From: Patescibacteria group bacterium | Lineage (GTDB): Bacteria > Patescibacteriota > Patescibacteriia > 2-12-FULL-60-25 | Reading direction: 5' to 3' | Assembly: GCA_029210915.1 (NCBI GenBank) | Contig: JARGGJ010000001.1 | Span: 1-64,000 of the forward strand | Length of the DNA: 64,000 nt | Shown here: piece after piece, positions 24,617 to 33,063 of the stretch | Layout: every line of letters begins with the position of its first letter | Numbering within the stretch: position 1 is the stretch's first letter | Position numbers and translations under genes: made by a program | The notes under the pieces: model-generated | Databases searched by the model: none | The model's input: only the letters and a program-made list of their open reading frames with translations | What the model was told of the DNA's origin: nothing

Positions 24617-24660
24617 CCTCTTCGACTTCGCTCCCTTCGATTTCACTCAAGGTCTATAAC

Positions 24661-24776
24661 AGAATCTACGACTTGATTAACAGGATTTGCAGGATTATTT
24701 TCACCGTCCACTGTTCACTAAACCAATCGTACTAGGACTAGGACTAAGTACCAGGACTAAGTACTAAGTAATATTG
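24661..24776. repeat. GATTAACAGGATTTGCAGG word and ACTAGGACTAAGTAC words
   Basis: TTGATTAACAGGATTTGCAG belongs to the AACAGGATT family seen again at 44.72, 61.2 and 62.8 kb; then iterated TACTAGGACTAGGACTAAGT. No gene. Confidence 0.6.
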
Positions 24777-24777
24777 G

Positions 24778-25002
24778 TTACGGGTATATCTGTTCCCCAT
24801 CTTCATCATAAAGTAAAATCGCCTGCACGGGGCAAGATTCCGCCGCAAGTAAAATCGTATCATCATCCGCACCTTTGGCATCTACAATAATTGCTTTATT
24901 TTCTTCATCGAGTTGAAACACACCAGGCGCTACCGTAACACACGGTGCCGCGCCAATACATAGGTCGCGATCTACTACAATTTTTGCAATTTTCTTTGTC
25001 AT
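24778..25002 (-). CDS. Small ferredoxin, three-cysteine type
   Basis: At 74 residues it has DRDLCIGAAPC near the N-terminus and ESCPVQAI near the C-terminus: three cluster cysteines, with the position of the second Cys of CxxCxxC taken by Ala. That pattern fits a single [3Fe-4S] or a three-Cys-ligated [4Fe-4S] cluster of the mono-cluster ferredoxin family. It would carry electrons for an unknown partner. It is a lone gene without operon partner, and the IscS/IscU operon 0.7 kb away could supply its cluster. Confidence 0.88.
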   Translation of the reverse strand: MTKKIAKIVVDRDLCIGAAPCVTVAPGVFQLDEENKAIIVDAKGADDDTILLAAESCPVQAILLYDEDGEQIYP

Positions 25003-25162
25003 ACAAACTAAGCTTAATACGAGTTAACTGCTACGTCAACATCTATACTAGTATCTAGTATTTTGTATCTCCCTCGACCTGTCTTCAACTATACTCAGAC
25101 CCTGATGTATAAAAGGGAGCTCGGGACGAAGGCTGTATATGGCAGTTTTGATACGCGGTATT

Positions 25163-25183
25163 AAAAGAGGAGCTAAAAGCTCC
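25163..25183 (-). terminator. Terminator of the tiny paralogue pair
   Basis: GGAGC-TTTTA-GCTCC then TCTTTT on the minus strand. Confidence 0.75.
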
Positions 25184-25188
25184 AAAAG

Positions 25189-25410
25189 TTATCTCTCTGC
25201 CAACGTCTGCTCTTTGATCAAACGCAAGCTAGATGTAATAATTCTACCCTCAAATTCAATGGGGTGCCGATAGCAAAAAAGATCAAACTCATTCCTTGCT
25301 TCAGCATCGGTTGATCCTAAAAGCGATACCTCGCATTTATCGCTCACATCACCAAATGATGGTGCTACTTTTGCCTGAAAACGAATAAAGTATCTGGTTA
25401 CATCTTTCAT
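25189..25410 (-). CDS. Small hypothetical protein, 73 aa (paralogue of next gene)
   Basis: ATG 25410 starts 1 bp after the stop of the upstream gene, so it is translated by coupling; the TTG at 25419 is less likely. The sequence MKDVTRYFIRFQAKVAPSFG...GSTDAEARNEFDLFCYRHPI shares with its neighbour the order beta strand, TDxEARxxFD helix, FxG, beta strand. It is probably a small alpha/beta domain. No known family. Confidence 0.65.
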   Translation of the reverse strand: MKDVTRYFIRFQAKVAPSFGDVSDKCEVSLLGSTDAEARNEFDLFCYRHPIEFEGRIITSSLRLIKEQTLAER

Positions 25411-25411
25411 C

Positions 25412-25609
25412 TTATGCAACTCTCTTCATAAAGAACAACTTTGGTTCACCCACAATGGGTGCACCATTGAAAATCGCAGGATTAGCCTCCTTCCAGATAT
25501 CGAACGCTCTTCTCGCATCCTCATCAGTTGTCGCCTTAACGGAAATCTCAATATCCTGCCGTGTTCCATCCAACTCGTCCTCCACGCAAACCCCGATGAA
25601 ATAACTCAT
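25412..25609 (-). CDS. Small hypothetical protein, 65 aa
   Basis: ATG 25609 (MSYFIGVCVEDELDG) follows TGGGAGGTAAGT, an excellent ribosome site; the longer frame to 25681 would run through the promoter and a terminator. Core motif KATTDEDARRAFDIWKEANP, then FNGAPIVGEPKLFF. Paralogous to the following gene, with which it forms a two-gene unit. Confidence 0.68.
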   Translation of the reverse strand: MSYFIGVCVEDELDGTRQDIEISVKATTDEDARRAFDIWKEANPAIFNGAPIVGEPKLFFMKRVA

Positions 25610-25659
25610 ACTTACCTCCCAAGGGTTTAAAAGTACCTCTTGAAACCTACCAAAATCAC

Positions 25660-25690
25660 AAAAAAAGTCAAGACGCCTCATTGAGACGCC
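25660..25690 (-). terminator. nifU terminator overlapping the next promoter
   Basis: GGCGTCTC-AAT-GAGGCGTC (with two G-U pairs, so it folds only in the minus-strand RNA), then TTGACTTTTTTT. The T tract contains the TTGACT (25666-25671) that serves as -35 for the small paralogues. The same terminator stands after hppA. Confidence 0.7.
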
Positions 25691-25736
25691 TCTTCTTTGC
25701 TTTATTACTCATTGTACGATGTACGTTGTACGAAAA

Positions 25737-26402
25737 TTATTCAGCACCAAAAAATTTTTCTCTATAAAACCTGATCAATTGTTCGACTTCCGGAATGCAA
25801 GTTTCATCACCCGTACCAACTTTTGTTTTAGATTGAACTTCCTCCAAATTCGTAGCACCTTCGAGCACTGCCTCTTCAATATCATGATCCGTAATTTTTA
25901 AAACTTTATCAATAATACGACCGGATTCTATCTCTATTTTATCCGTCTCACCTTGTTTTCGATAATAATCATTAATCGCGGACCGCAAAGCCTTATCTCC
26001 CAACACCGAACAATGAATCTTTCTGGTTGGCAATCCATGCAGACGCTCTGTGATGTCTTGTGGACGAAGTTTTCGTGCCTCTTCCAAAGTCATCCCCTCT
26101 CCCTCGGTTACCATAACACTCATCATGGAGGTTGCGGCTATCGCTGATGCGCATCCAAAAGTTTTCCATTTTAAATCTTTAACACGCTCCGACTTTTTAT
26201 CTACCTTAATCCAAACCCTCATCACATCACCGCAAGCCGGGCTGCCAACCATACCTTGTCCATCCGCTTTATAAGCCTTATCATCCTCCATAAAATTTTT
26301 AGGATGAAAAAAATGCTCTTTTACAATATCCGAATAAAAACCGCTTCCGCCATTTTTTGCCGGTGCGATATCTACTGACTTTTGTGCTTTCTTATTGGTC
26401 AT
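25737..26402 (-). CDS. iscU: Fe-S scaffold protein, IscU/NifU N-terminal type
   Basis: The scaffold domain begins with FYSDIVKEHFFHPKNFM and has the three ligand cysteines in GSPACGDVMRV, FGCASAIAATSMM and KIHCSVLGDKAL. It receives sulfur from IscS and assembles [2Fe-2S]/[4Fe-4S] clusters. About 75 extra residues follow; a segment with DETCIPEVEQLIRFYREKF resembles the second half of a Bfd-like [2Fe-2S] domain but keeps one Cys only. Third gene of an Rrf2-iscS-iscU operon, 121 bp after iscS. Confidence 0.93.
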   Translation of the reverse strand: MTNKKAQKSVDIAPAKNGGSGFYSDIVKEHFFHPKNFMEDDKAYKADGQGMVGSPACGDVMRVWIKVDKKSERVKDLKWKTFGCASAIAATSMMSVMVTEGEGMTLEEARKLRPQDITERLHGLPTRKIHCSVLGDKALRSAINDYYRKQGETDKIEIESGRIIDKVLKITDHDIEEAVLEGATNLEEVQSKTKVGTGDETCIPEVEQLIRFYREKFFGAE

Positions 26403-26523
26403 ATGCTTATAGTATCTTGTATCTTATATCTAGTATCTTGCAGTTTAAAAAGAAATTAGTCCACTTGATATCTCTAACATCTCTGCCAGATACTAAATAC
26501 CAGATACAAGATACAATTTATTA

Positions 26524-27837
26524 TTAGAACTGTTTCATATCCAAAGATACCGGGCTTATTGCGCGAAGTTTTCGCACAACATCCGGCAACTCCTTGATTA
26601 CATAATCAACATCTTTTTTTGTGGTCGATTGCCCTAAAGTAAATCTTAAAGATCCATGTGCCGCCTCGTAGCTTAACCCAAGCGCCAAAATCACATGCGA
26701 GGGATCTAAAGCTCTGGACGCGCAAGCCGAGCCCGTAGAACAGTAGATTCCTTTAGCATCCAGATACAACATCGCCGCCTCGCCTTCGATATCCATAAAA
26801 GAAATATTTACATTGTTTGGCAGCCTTTTCTTTGCGTCGCCGTTTAAACGCGATTTCTCGATCTTTAACAAACCATCGATTAATCTATCGCGCAGCTTAA
26901 TCAATCTATCAGATTCTTTCTCTCTTTTAGCCTGTGCCAGCTCTAACGCTTTTGCCAACCCGACTATCCCGGGAACATTCTCCGTACCCGACCTCAGCCT
27001 GCGCTCTTGACCGCCTCCGTAAATCATTGGTTCTATTTTTACACCTCTGCGCACAAATAATAAACCTATACCCTTTGGGCCATAAATTTTTCCGCCATTT
27101 AATGTCATTAAATCTACATGCAATTTTTCAAAATTTAAATCAAAAAAGCCGGCAGCTTGGCAAGCATCCGTATGAAAATATGGATAGGCAATATTTTTAC
27201 TTTTTCGATATTTTATTATCGCTTTACCTATTTCCGCGATTGGCTGAACCGAACCAACTTCATTATTGGCATACATTATGCTGATTAAAACTGTTCTTTC
27301 ATTAATAGCGTCTACCACATCTTTAACTCTAAGAACACCATTTTTTTCAGGCTTAAGTTGCGTCAACTCAATCTTTCCTTTTCTCTCCAGCTTAATGAGC
27401 GGCTCGAGTACCGCCGGATGCTCAATAGCCGATGTAATAACATGCGGTAAAGCATCAGCTCCAAAAAGTTTTTTAATTTCCACCGCTGATGAATTTACTG
27501 TTCCAACAACTGCCAAATTATCGGATGCCGTACCGCCGGAAACAAAAACCATTTCATCCGCGTGGGCATTTAGAATTTCTGCAATAGAATTACGAGAATT
27601 AAAAACAGCAGCCCCCGCAACTTGCCCCGGCGCATGCAAAGATGACGGATTAGCATAATACTTATCAAAATAAGGCAACATGGCTTTCATTACTCTTGCA
27701 TCAACCGGTGTCGTTGCCGCATGATCCATGTACACAAAACGTACCGATTTATTGCTGGTGAGTTTATTCTTTTTAGCAATACTTCTATTACCGGTTTTTG
27801 CCTTAATAATTTTTTTCTCTTTTTTACCCTTACTCAT
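26524..27837 (-). CDS. iscS: Cysteine desulfurase
   Basis: Class V PLP aminotransferase fold, 437 residues. MDHAATTPVDARVMKAMLPY opens the catalytic domain after a Lys-rich N-terminal extension of about 32 residues. The PLP lysine lies in TLNGGKIYGPKG, the His stacking on PLP in AIEHPA, and the persulfide loop in YCSTGSACASRALDPSH, with the active Cys. It supplies sulfur for Fe-S clusters and probably for tRNA thiolation. It is 33 bp after the Rrf2 regulator and upstream of iscU. Confidence 0.95.
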   Translation of the reverse strand: MSKGKKEKKIIKAKTGNRSIAKKNKLTSNKSVRFVYMDHAATTPVDARVMKAMLPYFDKYYANPSSLHAPGQVAGAAVFNSRNSIAEILNAHADEMVFVSGGTASDNLAVVGTVNSSAVEIKKLFGADALPHVITSAIEHPAVLEPLIKLERKGKIELTQLKPEKNGVLRVKDVVDAINERTVLISIMYANNEVGSVQPIAEIGKAIIKYRKSKNIAYPYFHTDACQAAGFFDLNFEKLHVDLMTLNGGKIYGPKGIGLLFVRRGVKIEPMIYGGGQERRLRSGTENVPGIVGLAKALELAQAKREKESDRLIKLRDRLIDGLLKIEKSRLNGDAKKRLPNNVNISFMDIEGEAAMLYLDAKGIYCSTGSACASRALDPSHVILALGLSYEAAHGSLRFTLGQSTTKKDVDYVIKELPDVVRKLRAISPVSLDMKQF

Positions 27838-27869
27838 AAATACATCAAATTTTTATATCAATAACATTA

Positions 27870-28295
27870 TTAAACCTTGGATATTTGCGATAACGATGTT
27901 GCCCTGATCGATTTCACCAATTCCTTATGTAACTCTCCCCACAAAGTTTTTGAGCTGCATTTACCTGCAACCGGGCAAAAAGCGCCATCGCAACTCATTG
28001 GGGCGATAGGACCCTCTAAAGCAACTAAAATATCATAAACCGACATGTCCTTAGCTGGTCGTGCTAATTTATAGCCGCCTCCCGGGCCTTTTTTACCAAC
28101 CACTAATTTAGCTTTCTTTAAAGCGGCGGCAATTTCCTCTAAAAATTTTTGCGACAAACCCATATCATTCGCGATTTCTTTTAACGAAATAAAACCATCA
28201 CCGGAATCATTAATTGCCGCTTGCCCCTCTGCCAGTGCCGACATAATTATCATTCCCGCGTGATTCTTTGCTGATACTTTAAATAAACTATTCAT
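27870..28295 (-). CDS. Rrf2-family transcription regulator (IscR-like)
   Basis: Winged helix at residues 35-80 (ISLKEIANDMGLSQKFLEEIAAALKKAKLV, then GPGGGYKLAR, the Rrf2 wing). Three cysteines in the dimerisation region, MSC-x4-C-x5-C, could bind [2Fe-2S] as in IscR (usual spacing x5, x5). As first gene of the Fe-S operon it probably autoregulates the operon according to cluster demand. No clear IscR-type operator was recognised in the 156 bp upstream. Confidence 0.9.
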   Translation of the reverse strand: MNSLFKVSAKNHAGMIIMSALAEGQAAINDSGDGFISLKEIANDMGLSQKFLEEIAAALKKAKLVVGKKGPGGGYKLARPAKDMSVYDILVALEGPIAPMSCDGAFCPVAGKCSSKTLWGELHKELVKSIRATSLSQISKV

Positions 28296-28409
28296 ATTAG
28301 CTAAACTCTTTGTTTAAATTATATTTAAAACCAAAACCAAGCTATCAACTAGGAATATACCTCTGCGCCAATCATATGTCAATGCAGCTCAGCTACTGCC
28401 AACCAATTC

Positions 28410-28441
28410 CATGTTACACGCAACTTGTAACATGTTATAAT
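28410..28441 (+). promoter_or_regulatory. Operator-like palindrome across a promoter
   Basis: CATGTTAC (28410-28417) is perfectly inverted as GTAACATG (28427-28434). It spans GTTACA (28413-28418) and ends at the extended -10 TGT-TATAAT (28433-28441), 10 bp before the ATG. A repressor dimer bound here would block the lipoprotein promoter. Confidence 0.6.
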
Positions 28442-28451
28442 AACGTAAGTT

Positions 28452-29546
28452 ATGCAAAAAATCCCACTTTTTACTTTTTTGGCGACCATCTTGATTTCTG
28501 CCGGATGCCTTGAACCAATATCTTCTGTAAATATCGCCGAACCCATCAGTTCACTATCCGGTATAAATAGCGTTGCTCAAAAACAGGGTTTTGGACAAAT
28601 TCCAAAAACACCTTCCGTACCCAAAACCAAAGCCGTAGTACGCATAAATACCGATTTACCCAGTTTGCAACCCGAGGTAAGCGTTTTACGATTACCGCCA
28701 AATGGTTTAGATACGACTCAATTCCAAAACTTAACAACCTCAATGAACATGCCCATTGGCCTAATCGGCAAAGAATCGAAAAATTTAGACATTGCATTCA
28801 CCTGGACAAATTCCGACAACGAAGTTTTAAGCTACAACTCAAATAACCGCCGTTTGATTTATGCTAACGCTCAAAATACACCAACATCAAAATTAGTTTC
28901 CAAATGGCCAACAGATGAAGAAATCGAAACCGCTGTAAACAATTTTATGATTGGCCGAGGTTTAAACCCGCTTTCTTATCGTAATCCAACCCTTCAAATA
29001 AATTGGAAAGAGTGGAAACGAAAAATCGACAGCAAAGAATCATGCATTAACCAAAATACATTGGCAAAATACAATCAAATACAAAACGCCAAAACATTAA
29101 TCGAATCAACGCCTCCACCAGATGAAACGGATAATTGTCTGGAACCTCAATTCCCTTCGCGCATACCCATAACTTTTGATCTTGTAATCGATGAACGCAA
29201 TATCGTAAGCGCTAACGGAAGATCGGAAATAGGCGGTTTCTTAATCTTTAATGCTCAAAACTTATCAGTCGAATATGGCTGGATTACATTCTCTGCAAAC
29301 CCCGGGCGTTCCGATTACCCGGCAATCAGCGCAGAACAAATGCGCCAAAATATGCTAAATGGCGGTTTAGGAGGTGCCCCCAATGGTTCGGTAGATATCA
29401 ATGAAACTTTTTTTGCATTTATGGAATTGGAACCGGATACCGATTATGATTATCGCTATTTGGTACCGGCGCTTGTGGGCAGTGGAACAAAAACTTTAGA
29501 CGGTGCAACAACTCCATACAACATCGTCGTTCCCCTAACCAAATAA
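28452..29546 (+). CDS. Lipoprotein, 364 aa
   Basis: Signal peptide with lipobox LISAGC (Cys at about 19), so lipid-anchored outside the membrane. The mature part is a mixed domain with a Pro-rich start, a YSNNRRLIYA segment, and two acidic Cys-containing stretches (KESCIN, DNCLEPQF) that may pair. The ending SVDINETFFAFMELEPDTDY...LVPALVG resembles surface proteins whose predicted domain evaluates to an internal beta-sandwich; no family assigned. Leaderless promoter with a palindrome, and transcribed divergently from the Rrf2 operon, so the palindrome could be an Rrf2 site (inference). Confidence 0.75.
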   Translation: MQKIPLFTFLATILISAGCLEPISSVNIAEPISSLSGINSVAQKQGFGQIPKTPSVPKTKAVVRINTDLPSLQPEVSVLRLPPNGLDTTQFQNLTTSMNMPIGLIGKESKNLDIAFTWTNSDNEVLSYNSNNRRLIYANAQNTPTSKLVSKWPTDEEIETAVNNFMIGRGLNPLSYRNPTLQINWKEWKRKIDSKESCINQNTLAKYNQIQNAKTLIESTPPPDETDNCLEPQFPSRIPITFDLVIDERNIVSANGRSEIGGFLIFNAQNLSVEYGWITFSANPGRSDYPAISAEQMRQNMLNGGLGGAPNGSVDINETFFAFMELEPDTDYDYRYLVPALVGSGTKTLDGATTPYNIVVPLTK

Positions 29547-29559
29547 CCCACAACACACA

Positions 29560-29770
29560 ATAAATCACAAATAATAAATAACAAATAACAAAGATTACTG
29601 ACGTAACAATAAAGACATGCTCACAACATTATTTAAATCTATATAAAAAAATCATTCCCCTCGCTTTGTTATTTATTATTTATTTTAGCTTATAAAGTAA
29701 AAAGTTTTTAAAGTTCATAAAGCCAACCAACCCAATAACCACTTTACAAACTTTATGAACTTTATAAACT
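29560..29770. repeat. Two nested long inverted repeats
   Basis: ATAATAAATAACAAATAACAAAG (first 20 nt cited region 29571-29593) is inverted at 29661-29684 as CTTTGTTATTTATTATTTAT. Then a family C repeat, AAAGTTTTTAAAGTTCATAAAG, is inverted as ACTTTATGAACTTTATAAAC (to 29770). No gene. Confidence 0.6.
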
Positions 29771-29794
29771 GAATTTATTATTATTTATTATTTA

Positions 29795-31357
29795 ATGTTA
29801 GTAATTTATCATTTCTTCCAAAAGTGGCGCTTTACATTCTTGCTAGCTTTCATAATGCTTGCTTTTGAATATCTAACAATTTTTGGCATCCTGGTACTTA
29901 CACCAATAGATCATACGTGGCTCGGCGCAACAATATCCAATTCCAGCGACACCGGAGTCTACATAAACTACATCAACCAAGCCTCAACATCTCCACTCTT
30001 ACAAAACTTATTCGCCGGCCCCAGTCACGTAGCCCGTTTCGACTCTTTTTGGATTTTAGGTGGTTTATTAATGAAACTGGGAGCCTCGCCAATACTGTCT
30101 CACGAGATTCTCCGTATTCTAACGACCATTTTCCTGGCTTTCACGATATACATAACCGCCCGAAGTGTCACAAACTCCTCAAGACACACTCAAATAACTT
30201 CCTGGCTAATATTAACCGGCGTAAGCACGGGTTGGCTTTATACAGTCTACCTAACAGTTACTGCATCATGGACATTTGGCTCTATAGTGCCTGCTGATCT
30301 TGGCAGTGAATTTGCACTTTCTTCACTTTTACTTGGCGGAGCGCACATGATCCTCTCGCCGGCCTTATTAATGCTAAACACGCGCTGGATTTGGCAAATC
30401 ATAACCGGCTCTAAATTCAATCTTGTCATCCCTTGGGTTTTTATCGCTTATCACGTGAGTTTCCACCCTTACTACATCCCCATCTACGGCATCGTCTCTT
30501 TACTCGCTTTTTTCTATAACCGTAAATCAAAACCTGTTTTCAACTTTTTGATTATAAACTCCGCGATGCTCCCCGGCGCAATTTATTATTTTTACCTTAT
30601 TCTTAAAGATTCCAAACTCCGCGAGCACCACCTCGTAACCAATACCCTCCCACTTGATCCAATCTGGATGTGGCTAATAATACTTCTTCCAATCATAATC
30701 GCTTGCATTTGGATTATCCAAAATAAAACAAGCAAACATTCAGACGATAAAAATTGGGTTTGGGCTTGGTTGGCGTCGGCTATTATTTGTATAATTCTAC
30801 CATTCCCTTGGAATCGCAAATTTACAGAAGCCTTACTTCCGGCCTTAACTATTCTAACTCTGCCCTTTTGGCTTCATATTTACGACAACCTCAAACCAAA
30901 AACCGATTTGATTCTAAAAATATCACTCATTGTACTTCTAAGTTTTCCTTTTCTGCATTTAATGCAATCCCAATTCGCTCTCGCCACTGATCCTGCTTGG
31001 AACAAATACTTTTACACCTCGAATCAAACGATTCACGCATGGAATATTTTAAAAAACGAATCCCAAGAGAGCATAATCATAAGTACCGACATGTATACGA
31101 ACCTTTGGACACCTGCTCATGCACAAAAAAATGTTTGGATTGGCCACAATCACGAAACTCCCAATTTCATGCAACGATTTTCTGAATTCAACACCTGGCG
31201 AAAAACAAGCAGCGCAAAAATATTCAATGATTTCTTAAAAGAGAATAAAATCACACATGTTCTGGCACATGATAAAAAATACACAGAACTTTTTAATGAT
31301 AATTGGCAAATAATCTTTCAAGAAGATAATATCTCCGTTTGGAAAAAAATAGATTAG
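29795..31357 (+). CDS. Polytopic membrane protein, GT-C glycosyltransferase-like
   Basis: Some 10-11 hydrophobic helices in 520 residues and a soluble C-terminal part (about 420-520). The first outer loop contains NSSDTGVYINYINQAS with an Asp, and later SFWILGGLLMKLGASPILSHEILR; loops of this kind occur in GT-C mannosyl- or arabinosyltransferases and in related uncharacterised membrane proteins. The C-terminal segment with IIISTDMYTNLWTPAHAQKNVWIGH and ITHVLAHDKKYTELF resembles outer domains of those enzymes. Substrate unknown; the assignment is by architecture. Confidence 0.65.
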   Translation: MLVIYHFFQKWRFTFLLAFIMLAFEYLTIFGILVLTPIDHTWLGATISNSSDTGVYINYINQASTSPLLQNLFAGPSHVARFDSFWILGGLLMKLGASPILSHEILRILTTIFLAFTIYITARSVTNSSRHTQITSWLILTGVSTGWLYTVYLTVTASWTFGSIVPADLGSEFALSSLLLGGAHMILSPALLMLNTRWIWQIITGSKFNLVIPWVFIAYHVSFHPYYIPIYGIVSLLAFFYNRKSKPVFNFLIINSAMLPGAIYYFYLILKDSKLREHHLVTNTLPLDPIWMWLIILLPIIIACIWIIQNKTSKHSDDKNWVWAWLASAIICIILPFPWNRKFTEALLPALTILTLPFWLHIYDNLKPKTDLILKISLIVLLSFPFLHLMQSQFALATDPAWNKYFYTSNQTIHAWNILKNESQESIIISTDMYTNLWTPAHAQKNVWIGHNHETPNFMQRFSEFNTWRKTSSAKIFNDFLKENKITHVLAHDKKYTELFNDNWQIIFQEDNISVWKKID

Positions 31358-31392
31358 ACGCAAATTTGCGCAACCTGTAAAATGGTTGCCAT

Positions 31393-32397
31393 ATGCGAAA
31401 AACAAATATAGCTATCTTAGGCGCAGGCAATGTAGGTACCAGCTTAGCCTACCATCTGGGTAAAAAAGGGCACCCTGTTTATATGTACTGCATAGAGCCT
31501 GATGTTGAAAAACAAATCAACAAAAAACATTGTAATAAAAAATACCTTAAAAAAGTTAAACTACCGCACAATGTTAAAGCAGATTCCAATATACAAACTT
31601 GCCTCAAAGATGCGCATTTAATAATAATGGCCGTACCATCTCATGTCGCAATTTCTTTAATCCAACAGGCAAAACCATTTTTACAAAAAAACGCCACCGT
31701 TGCTTGCATAACAAAAGGATTAAACTCCGAAACTCTGGAACCGGTTGTAATAAGTATAAAAAAACACCTTCCCAAAGATATCCAAAAACACACATGTATG
31801 ATTGGCGGCCCGGCAATAGCCACAGAGTTGACCCACGAAACACCAACAGCCTTTGTAGTTGCCTCTACCGATAAAAATTCTCGTGAATTTGTTGCCGGTT
31901 TATTGCGAGGCGGGCACGTTAAAGTTGCCGAAAGTACAGACTTAATGGGAGTTGGCCTTGGAGCCGCATTAAAAAACCCCTACGCGATTTCAATCGGATT
32001 TTGTGATGGTTTGCACTACCCTACCAATTCCAAAGCTCTTATCATCACAATGGCGGTTAGCGAAATGGCCGGTATCATGCTTCGTGCCGGTGCGGATCCA
32101 AAAACAGCACCTTCACTGGCCGGTCTTGGAGATCTGTTGGTAACCGGCTTATCACCACATGGCCACAACCGTACATATGGTGAAAAATTAATCAAAGCCA
32201 AAACCAATGATCACCTTAAACTGGGTCTATCAACTGTCGAAGGAATCCGCGCCTCCGAGCTCTGCTTAAAACTCGCTCGCCGTTTACAAGCCCGCACACC
32301 CTTGCTCGAAGCTATCTATCGCGGTATTCACTCCAACAGCAATTACCACAAACCCTTCGAAGATTATCTTAACAAATTAAAATTAGATCTCATCTAA
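31393..32397 (+). CDS. gpsA: Glycerol-3-phosphate dehydrogenase [NAD(P)+]
   Basis: N-terminal Rossmann domain with AILGAGNVGTSLAYHLGKKG, MAVPSH and CITKGL. C-terminal helical domain with IGGPAIATEL, AALKNPYAISIGFCDGL (catalytic Lys) and GLGDLLVTGLSPHGHNRTYG. It makes sn-glycerol 3-phosphate from DHAP for phospholipids. Length 334 is typical. A TAAAAT box ends 10 bp before the ATG, so the message is nearly leaderless. A glycerol kinase further on offers a second route to the same product. Confidence 0.95.
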   Translation: MRKTNIAILGAGNVGTSLAYHLGKKGHPVYMYCIEPDVEKQINKKHCNKKYLKKVKLPHNVKADSNIQTCLKDAHLIIMAVPSHVAISLIQQAKPFLQKNATVACITKGLNSETLEPVVISIKKHLPKDIQKHTCMIGGPAIATELTHETPTAFVVASTDKNSREFVAGLLRGGHVKVAESTDLMGVGLGAALKNPYAISIGFCDGLHYPTNSKALIITMAVSEMAGIMLRAGADPKTAPSLAGLGDLLVTGLSPHGHNRTYGEKLIKAKTNDHLKLGLSTVEGIRASELCLKLARRLQARTPLLEAIYRGIHSNSNYHKPFEDYLNKLKLDLI

Positions 32398-32472
32398 ATA
32401 TTTACAAGACGACCACCCTGGGATCGTCGCTACGGTTTATATAAAAAATATTGCGACTTATCCTGATTACAA

Positions 32473-32533
32473 TCGAAAAATATAGATTACATCATTAATA
32501 ATTCTTAATTCATAATTTTTAATTCTTAATTTG
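32473..32533. repeat. AATTCTTAATTCATAATTTT reiterations
   Basis: Low-complexity family D words in the gpsA-32544 gap, also present around glpK. Confidence 0.6.
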
Positions 32534-32543
32534 TAAAAATATT

Positions 32544-32996
32544 ATGTTACTCCCAGAAAACCTTCAAAATTTTTCCGAACCAACCTTAATTTTGATTGGT
32601 AATTTCGGCAAAACCAATATTCACCTTACAGATGAAATCGAAATTAACAGTATAGCAACCATAGAAGCCCCTAACCCAACTTACGAGGGTGGTGACAGTT
32701 CTGTGGTTGTCGGCGATGGCAGGCATTCCAAAACCGAAACAGGTGCGGATGATGGTGAAAATCGTAAAAAATATACCAAAGAACTTACAAAAACCATAAC
32801 CGACTTAGTCGATGACCACGGCATAAAAGATATACAACTAATCATGCCCGCTGAACTCATTCGTCGTATCGAAGAAGAACTTTCCAATGATATATCAGAG
32901 CTTATCACCCGCAAACTGGATAAAGACTTAACCAAAACCGATTTCGTGGAAGCGCTGGAGAGATTACACGAAACCATGGAACCGATCAAAGAATAA
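32544..32996 (+). CDS. Host-attachment/bacterial eRF1-like family protein
   Basis: At 150 residues, the second half matches the Host_attach family pattern: KDIQLIMPAELIRRIEEELS, then ELITRKLDKDLTKTD, where LDKDLTK is the family hallmark. The N-terminal half (LILIGNFGKTNIHLTDE) stands where other members have a nucleotide-like sensing strand; the middle is Gly/Asp-rich (GGDSSVVVGDGRHSK). Related bacterial eRF1-like proteins are suggested to act on ribosomes, but this member's role is unknown. Confidence 0.7.
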   Translation: MLLPENLQNFSEPTLILIGNFGKTNIHLTDEIEINSIATIEAPNPTYEGGDSSVVVGDGRHSKTETGADDGENRKKYTKELTKTITDLVDDHGIKDIQLIMPAELIRRIEEELSNDISELITRKLDKDLTKTDFVEALERLHETMEPIKE

Positions 32997-33015
32997 AGCG
33001 TAAACTGCAAAGAGT

Positions 33016-33044
33016 AAAAAAAACCGACACTGGTCGGTTTTTTT
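33016..33044. terminator. Bidirectional terminator
   Basis: AAACCGAC-ACT-GGTCGGTTT with A-rich left and T-rich right flanks serves the convergent genes on both sides. Confidence 0.85.
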
Positions 33045-33063
33045 CATTGCCATCAGCCAACAG

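Noticed and set aside
28296-28400. IscR-type operator in front of the Rrf2 gene
   Set aside because: Only A/T-rich runs and a TATAAT without a well-spaced -35 are visible; no dyad matches known IscR sites.
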